Assembly (NCBI GenBank): GCA_963700255.1 | Contig: CAVOWW010000038.1 | Coordinates: forward strand, 17,917-81,916 | Origin: UBA10649 sp963700255 | GTDB lineage: Bacteria; Actinomycetota; Actinomycetes; S36-B12 | Direction: 5' to 3' | Length of the DNA: 64,000 nt | In this document: positions 57,633 to 64,000 of the stretch, one piece after another | Numbering within the stretch: the first letter of the stretch is position 1 | Layout of the letters: every line of letters begins with the position of its first letter | Position numbers and translations under genes: made by a program | Notes under the pieces: model-generated | What the model was told of the DNA's origin: nothing | Seen by the model: the letters and a program-made list of their open reading frames with translations, nothing else | Databases searched by the model: none

Positions 57633-57722
57633 ATGAGACCCAATCGCAACGTGGAATCACCGTCGGGGCACCGGCCTCGTCACTAGCATCACCCCGTCAA
57701 GGCACCTCCTGGAGGGAAACCA

Positions 57723-58751
57723 ATGAAGAGACTGGCAAGCAAGCAGCTCGGGCTGCTGTCCGCGGTCGCGGCCGCAGGACTGCTCCTGACCGCGTGTGGC
57801 GGCGGCGTGAACGAGGCCGCAGAGACAAGCGCGGCTCCCGCTGCATCGGAGGCTGCTTCCGCCGCCGCGTCAGGTGCCGCCTCGGAGGCCGCCTCGGCGC
57901 CTGCCGAGGCCGCGGCGTGCGGCGACTGGGGGATCGCGATGCACGCGTGGGTCGGCTACACCGCGTCCGCGCAGGTCGTGTCCGAGGTCGCGAAGGACCT
58001 CGGCTGCACCATCACCCAGACGACGCTGGACGAGGCCGCCACCACCTACGACGCGATGGAGGCCGGTTCGGTCGACGTCATCATCGAGGACTGGGGCGGC
58101 GGCCGCTGGCAGGAGTGGGTCGACCGCGGAGCCGTCACCGAGGTGGGCCCGAACGGCAACATCGGGCTGATCGGCATGTACGTGCCGGAGTGGATGGTCG
58201 CGGAGTACCCCGACATCACCGACGGTGCCAACCTGAACAAGTACGCCGAGCTGTTCCAGACTCCGGAGTCCGGCGACAAGGGCGCCTGGTACGAGGGCCC
58301 GCCCGGGTACACCACCATCGGCGAGAAGATCATCGAGGCCAACGACCTGAACTACAAGATCATCAACACCGGGTCCGAGGCGGCGCTCATCGAGCTCTTC
58401 ACGCAGGCGTCGGAGAACAAGACGCCGGCGCTGGGCTACTTCTACGAGCCGCAGAACTTCCTCGCGAAGGTGCCGCTCGCCCGGGTCAACTTCCCGGCGA
58501 GTGACTGGACCGATGCGGCCAAGGCCTCCGGCCTGACGGACTACCCGGAGACCACCCTGGTCAAGCTGGCCACGACGAAGCTCGTCGAGTCGGGCGACCC
58601 GTTCGCCAACCTCGTCGCGAACTTCGAGTGGACGAACGACGACCAGAACGGCGTCGCGCTCGACATCGAGAGCGGCATGAGCCCGGAGGAGGCGGCGCGC
58701 AAGTGGATCGACGCCAACCCGGACAAGGTCGCCGCCTGGACCGGCCAGTAG
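57723..58751 (+). CDS. Substrate-binding lipoprotein of the betaine/choline transporter (ProX/OpuAC type)
   Basis: A 342-residue lipoprotein. The signal peptide ends in a lipobox (AAAGLLLTACGGG), followed by an Ala/Ser/Glu-rich linker of about 40 residues. The mature domain begins CGDWGIAMHAWVGYTASAQV and contains DVIIEDWGGGRWQEWVDRGA, where Trp residues suit the cation-binding aromatic box of OpuAC-like proteins. It has its own strong ribosome binding site (tggaggga) and a 90-base gap before it, so it may have an extra promoter for higher expression. A terminator follows. Confidence 0.9.
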   Translation: MKRLASKQLGLLSAVAAAGLLLTACGGGVNEAAETSAAPAASEAASAAASGAASEAASAPAEAAACGDWGIAMHAWVGYTASAQVVSEVAKDLGCTITQTTLDEAATTYDAMEAGSVDVIIEDWGGGRWQEWVDRGAVTEVGPNGNIGLIGMYVPEWMVAEYPDITDGANLNKYAELFQTPESGDKGAWYEGPPGYTTIGEKIIEANDLNYKIINTGSEAALIELFTQASENKTPALGYFYEPQNFLAKVPLARVNFPASDWTDAAKASGLTDYPETTLVKLATTKLVESGDPFANLVANFEWTNDDQNGVALDIESGMSPEEAARKWIDANPDKVAAWTGQ

Positions 58752-58771
58752 GAGTCCCGGCGCACTGATCA

Positions 58772-58805
58772 CGGAAGGGGTCCCGGTCCGCCGGGGCCCC
58801 TTCCG
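58772..58805 (+). terminator. Hairpin terminator after the transporter operon
   Basis: Arms cggaaggggtcccgg and ccggggccccttccg pair over 15 bases with one non-matching pair and a 4-base loop. It lies 20 bases after the substrate-binding protein gene and before the convergent FUSC gene, so it may serve both strands. Confidence 0.8.
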
Positions 58806-58819
58806 CGTGTCCCGAGGAG

Positions 58820-59917
58820 TCAGCGCCCGATGGCTGCGACGCCGGCGCTGGAGGCGTCCGCCGTGAGGTCGTCGGGCACCTGTGCGGCGAGATGGCGGGA
58901 CCGCGGCCACAGCAGGTAGCCGGCGGCCAGCGCGAGGGCCGACCCGATGAGGGTGTCCACGAGTCGCGCGGCCGCGAACCCGGCGAAGTCCCCGCTCGGG
59001 AAGGCGGTCAGGGTCGCGGCCGCAGCCGCGCCGAATGCCGCGCTCACCGTCGTCGAGCGCGACGAGGCGGCCAGGGACACGGCCAGCGACAGGAGGGCGA
59101 GCGGCAGGGCGACCTGCTCGGGCAGGACGGCCGACAGGGCGACCATCGCCGAGACGCCGACAAGGGTGCCGACGACCCGGAAGACGGCCTTCTGCACGGT
59201 CGTCCGCCCGTTCGGGGCGAGGATGACGAACACGGTGAGCATCACCCAGAAGGAGTTGTGCGTCCCCACGCTCTGGAACGCGTACATGGCGATGCCGAGT
59301 GCGATGGCCCGACGGACCCCGTCCTTGGCATGCCCGTCGAAGGTGCGCACGGCCGTGCGCATCGGCCCGAGGAGCGAAGGCGCGTGCCGCTCGGCGCCCG
59401 CGGCCGGGGCGGTGCCGATGACCTGCTCGACGCCCGCACGCAGGGCGACGAGCACGAGTCCGGTGGCCAGTCCGACGAGGCCGAGCAGGCCGATCTGCGA
59501 CAGCGAGCCGCCGATGGCCCGCTGCTCGAGCACGCCGATGCCCGTGACGAGGAAGTACGCGTTGGACGCCATCATCCCGATGAGCAGGCCGACGGGCTTC
59601 GCCGCCGTCATGACGCTCGTCGTGAAGGCGACGAACGCCATCGCGATGGCCGCCGCGAACGGGTAGCCCGTCGTGACGGCACCGAGGGTGCTGTAGGCCA
59701 CGACGATCAGGCCGAGGATGGCCGCGACCGGCACGGCGGTGCGCAGCCGCCCGCTGCTGCCCGCCGCGAGGGTGAGACTCGCCACGATCGCGGACTGGAG
59801 GGCGGAGTCGCCGAAGCCCAGCAGCCGGGCGACGCCGAAGCCGGCCGCCATGCCCAGGAGGATCGCGGCCATGAGGCGCAACTGCCAGCCGCGGCGTCCG
59901 GGAGCGGCATCGGCCAT
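58820..59917 (-). CDS. FUSC-family inner-membrane protein
   Basis: A 365-residue protein with about ten membrane segments. The second half carries the FUSC-type stretch ALGIAMYAFQSVGTHNSFWV, ILAPNGRTTVQKAVFRVVGT and LVDTLIGSALALAAGYLLWP. Related proteins are linked to aromatic acid or drug efflux, but this one lacks the usual C-terminal soluble domain. I used the ATG at 59917 (MADAAPGRRGWQLRLM). It is divergent from hflX by 90 bases. No tie to the betaine genes is apparent. Confidence 0.75.
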   Translation of the reverse strand: MADAAPGRRGWQLRLMAAILLGMAAGFGVARLLGFGDSALQSAIVASLTLAAGSSGRLRTAVPVAAILGLIVVAYSTLGAVTTGYPFAAAIAMAFVAFTTSVMTAAKPVGLLIGMMASNAYFLVTGIGVLEQRAIGGSLSQIGLLGLVGLATGLVLVALRAGVEQVIGTAPAAGAERHAPSLLGPMRTAVRTFDGHAKDGVRRAIALGIAMYAFQSVGTHNSFWVMLTVFVILAPNGRTTVQKAVFRVVGTLVGVSAMVALSAVLPEQVALPLALLSLAVSLAASSRSTTVSAAFGAAAAATLTAFPSGDFAGFAAARLVDTLIGSALALAAGYLLWPRSRHLAAQVPDDLTADASSAGVAAIGR

Positions 59918-60007
59918 GGGGTCACGGTACTGATCCGACGGCCCGCGGGGAGTGCCTGTGGACCGGGGGTATGTCGGCGCGCCCCGACGTGACACGCTGG
60001 AGTCCTC

Positions 60008-61454
60008 ATGCGCGAACACCTCGATGACGACCAGGACCTCGACGAGTACGACGTCACCCCGGACCGCGGCTCCGCGACCGGTGACTTCGAGCTCGAGGAG
60101 CGGCATGCCCTGCGGCGCGTCCGCGGGCTGTCGACCGAGCTCGAGGACGTCACCGAGGTCGAGTACCGGCAGGTGCGCCTCGAGCGCGTGGTCCTCGCCG
60201 GCGTGTGGACGCAGGGCACCGTGCGGGACGCCGAGCGCAGCCTCGAGGAGCTCGCCCGGCTGGCCGAGACGGCCGGCTCGGAGGTGCTCGAGGGCGTCAT
60301 CCAGCGCCGCGACACCCCGGATCCGGCGACCTACCTCGGCTCCGGCAAGGCGCGCGAGCTGCGCGACATCGTCGTGGAGACCGGCGCCGACACCGTCATC
60401 TGCGACGGCGAGCTGACGCCGGGCCAGCTGCGCCAGCTCGAGGAGATCGTCAAGGTCAAGGTCGTCGACCGCACCTGGCTGATCCTCGACATCTTCGCCC
60501 AGCACGCCCGCAGCCGTGAGGGCAAGGCCCAGGTCAGCCTCGCGCAGATGCAGTACCTGCTGCCACGGCTGCGCGGCTGGGGCGAGTCGCTGTCGCGCCA
60601 GGGCGGTGGCGCCGGGCGGTGGCGCCGGCGGTGGCGGCGGCGGTGGCGTCGGCACCCGCGGACCGGGCGAGACGAAGATCGAGACCGACCGCCGGCGGAT
60701 CCGCACGCAGATGTCGAAGCTGCGCCGCCAGCTCAAGGAGATGGAGGCGTCGCGCACGACCCAGCGCGCCGCGCGCCATCGTGCAGGGATCCCGGCCGTC
60801 GCCATCGCCGGCTACACGAACGCCGGCAAGTCGAGCGTCCTGAACCGCATCACCGGTGCCGGCGTGCTCGTCGAGAACGCGCTCTTCGCGACCCTCGACC
60901 CCACCGTGCGCAAGACCCGCACCCCGAGCGGACGCGACTACACCCTCGCCGACACCGTCGGCTTCGTGCGGCACCTGCCCCATCAGCTCGTCGAGGCCTT
61001 CCGCTCGACGCTGGAGGAGGTGCGCGACGCCGACCTGATCCTGCACGTCGTCGATGGCTCGGACGATGCGCCCGAGGAGCAGATCGCCGCGGTGCGCGAG
61101 GTGCTCAACGAGATCGACGCCGGGCAGGTGCCCGAGCTCATCGTCATCAACAAGGCCGATCTCGCCGACCCCGAGACGATCTCCGCGCTGCTGCGTCGGG
61201 AGCCGCACGCCGTCGTCGTCTCGGCGCGCACCGGCCAGGGGTTCGACCAGCTCCTCGACGCCATCGAGAAGGACCTGCCTTCGCGCCTCGTGGACCTGAC
61301 GATCATGGTTCCGTACTCGCGCGGCGACCTCCTGAGCCGGGCGCACCGGCAGGGCGAGGTGCTCAGCGTCGACCATGAGGAGGGCGGGACGCTCCTGCAC
61401 GCGCGCGTGCCCGAGGCGCTGGCGAACGAGCTCGCTGCCGCGGTCGATGCCTGA
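60008..61454 (+). CDS. hflX: Ribosome-associated GTPase HflX, frame-disrupted
   Basis: About 481 residues. The N-terminal HflX domain has LVLAGVWTQ-like sequence, DPATYLGSGKARELRDIV and LILDIFAQHARSREGKAQVS; the GTPase domain has GIPAVAIAGYTNAGKSSVLN (G1), DTVGF (G3) and VINKADLAD (G4). HflX splits stalled ribosomes. A surplus G in the GGG at 60614-60616, within the glycine-rich linker before GTRGPGETKIETDRRRI, breaks the frame; removing it restores a run of glycines. The ATG at 60008 lies 90 bases from the divergent FUSC gene. dinG overlaps the end by 8 bases. Confidence 0.93.
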
Positions 61455-63417
61455 GCCGGAGCTCTCGGACGCGCTCGCGGCCGTCGTCGCCGCTATCGGC
61501 GGCCAGGACCGCGCCGGCCAGCTCCTGATGGCCCAGACCGTGGCCGCGTCGCTGTCGGGCACGGGGCACGCGATCGTGCAGGCGGGCACGGGCACCGGCA
61601 AGTCAGTCGGCTACCTCGTTCCGGCTGCCCTGCATGCGGCATCAGCCGGAGGCGGTGCGGTCATCATCGCGACGGCGACGCTCGCGCTGCAGCGGCAGCT
61701 CGTCGATCGCGACCTGCCGCGCGTGGCCGAGGCCGTCGCGCCCCTGATCGGCCGACCCCTGACGTTCGCCGTCCTGAAGGGCCGCAACAACTACGTCTGC
61801 CTGCAGAAGCTGCACGGCTCGGTGCCGGACGACGAGGGCGAGGGCCTGTTCGACGCGCCCAAGAGCGCGCTGGGCCAGCAGGCGGTCGCGGTGCGCGCGT
61901 GGGCCGAGGAGACGTCGACCGGCGATCGCGACGAGTATCCCGACGACGTCGATCCGCGGGTGTGGCGCGCCTTCTCCGTGGGTCGGCGCGAATGCGTGGG
62001 GGAGAGCCGGTGCGCCTTCGGCGAGGAGTGCTTCACGGTCAAGCGCCGACTGCAGGCGCAGGAGGCCGACATCGTCGTGACCAACCACGCCATGCTCGCG
62101 ATCGACGCCCTCGAGGGCATCCCGGTGCTGCCCGAGCACGACGCCGTGATCATCGACGAGGGCCACGAGCTCGTCGACCGGGCGACGGCTGCCATCACCA
62201 GCGAGCTCACGGTCGCGATGGCGGAGAAGGCGATCGGGCGGGCGCGACGGCTGGTCGATCCGGAGACGCTCGACAACCTCCAGCGGGCGGCCGACGCGCT
62301 CGGCGACGCCCTGCGGCTGGCCGCGGACGACGTGAGCGGGCCGACCCGGCAGGAGGTGCTCGGGCGCGACCTCGTGCTGGCGCTCACGCTGCTGCGCGAC
62401 TCCTTCCACCAGGCGATCGCGGAGGTCAACGCGGACAAGGACGCCAAGGACCCGGACGCGATGGCCGCGCGCCAGCAGGCGCGGGGGGCGCTGGAGGAGG
62501 TGCACGACGTCGCGGGGGCGCTGCTCGCGATGGGCGATGCCGGACGTCGTGTGGCTCGACCCGGGCGAGAACCGCGCCCCGCTGCTCAAGATCGCGCCGC
62601 TGTCGGTGTCCGGCCTGCTCCGCACGGCCCTGTTCGACCGCTCGCCGGTGGCGATGACGAGCGCCACGCTGACCGTGGGCGGAGGCTTCGACGCCCTGCT
62701 CGCCTCGATCGGCCTCGACGAGACGGAGGCCGAGACCATCGACGTCGGCTCGCCGTTCGACCATGCGCGCCAGGGGATCCTCTACGTGGCGAAGGACGTG
62801 CCGGCGCCCGGTCGCGACGGCGTCGCGATGGAGGCGCTGGACGAGCTCGCCGAGCTGATCGAGGCGGCCGGCGGGCGCACCCTCGCCCTGTTCAGCAGCT
62901 GGCGCGGGGTCGAGCGGGCGGCCGAGTACCTCCGGGTGCGCCTGGGCGACCGCGCCGACCTCCCGCTGCTGGTGCAGCGTCGGGGGGACGCGGTCGGCGG
63001 CTCGTCGAGCGCTTCGCCGCGGACCCGGCGAGCACGCTGCTCGGCACCGTCTCGCTCTGGCAGGGCGTCGACGTGCCGGGGGAGTCCTGCATCCTCGTCG
63101 TCATCGATCGCATCCCCTTCCCGCGCCCGGACGACCCGCTGCTCGCCGCTCGCCAGAAGGCGGTGGACGATGCGGGCGGGTCGGGCTTCCGGGCGGTCTC
63201 CGTCCCCCGCGCCGGCCTGCTTCTCGCGCAGGGCGCGGGCCGGCTCATCCGGGGGGACCAGGACCGCGGGGTCGTGGCGGTGCTGGACTCGCGGCTGGCG
63301 ACCGCCGGCTACTCCCGCGCGCTGCGCGCGAGCCTGCCGCCGTTCTGGTACACGACTGATCGACGAGTCGTCCTCGGCGCGCTCGAACGGCTGCGGGACG
63401 AGCTCAGCCCGGAGTAG
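61447..63417 (+). CDS. dinG: DinG-family ATP-dependent DNA helicase, frame-disrupted
   Basis: About 656 residues, a superfamily 2 helicase of the XPD/DinG type. Walker A is VQAGTGTGKSVGYLVPAAL, the DEAH-like box is AVIIDEGHELVDRA, and the C-terminal motifs are LLGTVSLWQGVDVPGESC and QGAGRLIRGDQDRGVVAVLD. Four cysteines for an iron-sulfur cluster are visible in NNYVCLQ and RRECVGESRCAFGEECF. The frame changes near 62537 and back near 62995, so the middle part (DVVWLDPGENRAPLLKI onwards) lies in another frame. hflX overlaps the start; in many Actinomycetota lexA follows soon after. Confidence 0.9.
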   Translation: MPEPELSDALAAVVAAIGGQDRAGQLLMAQTVAASLSGTGHAIVQAGTGTGKSVGYLVPAALHAASAGGGAVIIATATLALQRQLVDRDLPRVAEAVAPLIGRPLTFAVLKGRNNYVCLQKLHGSVPDDEGEGLFDAPKSALGQQAVAVRAWAEETSTGDRDEYPDDVDPRVWRAFSVGRRECVGESRCAFGEECFTVKRRLQAQEADIVVTNHAMLAIDALEGIPVLPEHDAVIIDEGHELVDRATAAITSELTVAMAEKAIGRARRLVDPETLDNLQRAADALGDALRLAADDVSGPTRQEVLGRDLVLALTLLRDSFHQAIAEVNADKDAKDPDAMAARQQARGALEEVHDVAGALLAMGDAGRRVARPGREPRPAAQDRAAVGVRPAPHGPVRPLAGGDDERHADRGRRLRRPARLDRPRRDGGRDHRRRLAVRPCAPGDPLRGEGRAGARSRRRRDGGAGRARRADRGGRRAHPRPVQQLARGRAGGRVPPGAPGRPRRPPAAGAASGGRGRRLVERFAADPASTLLGTVSLWQGVDVPGESCILVVIDRIPFPRPDDPLLAARQKAVDDAGGSGFRAVSVPRAGLLLAQGAGRLIRGDQDRGVVAVLDSRLATAGYSRALRASLPPFWYTTDRRVVLGALERLRDELSPE

Positions 63418-64000
63418 CCGGTAGCGGCATCCCCGATGCCTCGTCAGTCGTGGCGGGCACCGGGGCGGGCGAGGCAGCCACGCCTGACGAGGCATCGGGG
63501 GAGGCGGCGGGCTCGGGCGGCAGCGGAGTCGATGGTGCGGTCGATGGCGGTGAGGGCCGGAGGCTGGAGTTGTCGAAGGTCTCGGGCTCGGGGCCCGGCT
63601 GCGGAGGCCCGGAGTAGAGGGGGGCCGGGATCTCGACGGGCACGGCGTCCGGCCCGGCGATGAGGGCCACGAGGACTCCCTGGCCGTTCCCATCCGGGTG
63701 CAGGTGCATGGCCGTGTCCTGCTCGAACCACTCCGGGTGCAGCCTCGCCACCGCGTCGTAGTCGATGACGCGGAGCCACCCGTAGGCGGCATCCAGGCGC
63801 TTCAGCTCGGCGTTGAAGGCATCCAGCGTCCAGCCGGGACTTCGACCCGACATACGACGGCGGACGGTGCGGGGTCACCCAGTACACCCGCTGCCGGGCG
63901 CCCGGGGGGACCGGAGCGAGTCGATGAGCTCGACCCAGCCGGCCAGCCGCGACACGTCCGCCGGATCGGCCGTGTTGTTCGTCCCGAGCGCGATCACCCA
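63404..64000 (-). CDS. C-terminal part of an SGNH/GDSL-type hydrolase, 5' end outside the window, frame-disrupted
   Basis: The visible part begins at the window edge with WVIALGTNNTADPADVSRLA, the block III Gly-x-Asn region of SGNH hydrolases. After a shift near 63907 (CCCCCC run) it reads RVYWVTPHRPPSY, and after another near 63840 it reads SPGWTLDAFNAELKRLDAAY and MHLHPDGNGQGVLVALIAG, where Asp-x-x-His-like block V would be expected. A Pro/Ala/Ser tail ends the protein. Such domains are often the C-terminal part of membrane acyltransferases acting on envelope sugars. The stop lies inside the end of dinG. Confidence 0.62.
63431..63500. terminator. Long inverted repeat just past dinG
   Basis: Arms ccccgatgcctcgtcag (63431-63447) and ctgacgaggcatcgggg (63484-63500) are perfect; with one mismatch the pairing extends to 23 bp, leaving a 24-base loop. 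It begins 14 bases after the dinG stop and lies inside the Ala/Pro-rich tail of the convergent SGNH gene, so it can end transcription from the left. Confidence 0.65.

Overview
The window looks like chromosome of a high-GC Gram-positive bacterium of the phylum Actinomycetota. Evidence: strong GC bias, the actinobacterial order clgR / DUF3046 / recA / recX / miaB / miaA / dapF / hflX / dinG, an actinobacterial SOS box (TCGAAC-N4-GTTCGA) before recA, and MmpL, YwiC-like and DUF3046 proteins. I cannot place it reliably below phylum. No rRNA, tRNA, insertion sequence, prophage or CRISPR array was seen. No gene-free stretch exceeds 300 bases; the longest, about 240 bases before recA, carries its SOS box and promoter.

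Layout. 0-25.9 kb is mostly housekeeping with some accessory genes: clgR, nei and lhr (DNA repair, both frame-disrupted), a YwiC-like membrane protein, DUF3046, two MFS transporters, a polytopic membrane protein with a TPR partner, recA-recX, a thioredoxin-CcdA fusion, a TetR/MmpL divergent pair with a twin operator, miaB-miaA, an LmbE-family deacetylase, a GT4 glycosyltransferase and dapF. 25.9-29.9 kb has a large LuxR-type ATPase regulator divergent from a membrane-anchored repeat protein. 29.9-58.8 kb is a catabolic block for choline and glycine betaine. 58.8-64 kb returns to a FUSC protein, hflX, dinG and the end of an SGNH-type hydrolase.

How the catabolic block fits together. On the plus strand, mttB-like / betA / betB / proV / proWW / proX would import choline or betaine, oxidise choline to glycine betaine, and start removing a methyl group through a non-pyrrolysine MttB-family methyltransferase. 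Divergently, an IclR-led operon encodes the cognate corrinoid protein, a MetV-like and a MetF-like methylene-THF reductase, a methyl-THF:corrinoid methyltransferase, an ASKHA/ferredoxin corrinoid reactivator and a DUF1638 protein. Behind a 28-bp-stem hairpin lies a second, GntR-led minus-strand operon: dimethylglycine/sarcosine dehydrogenase, etfB, etfA, fhs, fdhD, formate dehydrogenase fdsG-B-A-D, a PF13769 small protein and a homocysteine methyltransferase of the betaine type. Read together, this is a route from choline to glycine with the methyl carbons oxidised via THF and formate to CO2, yielding NADH and, if Fhs runs in reverse, ATP. FolD is not in the window.

Many conserved genes (nei, lhr, the 8-10 kb membrane protein, miaA/lmbE, fdhD, the dimethylglycine dehydrogenase, proV, hflX, dinG, the SGNH gene) are broken by one-base shifts, mostly in G or C runs. 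I read these as probable sequencing or assembly errors; the coordinates below span the whole gene across the shifts.
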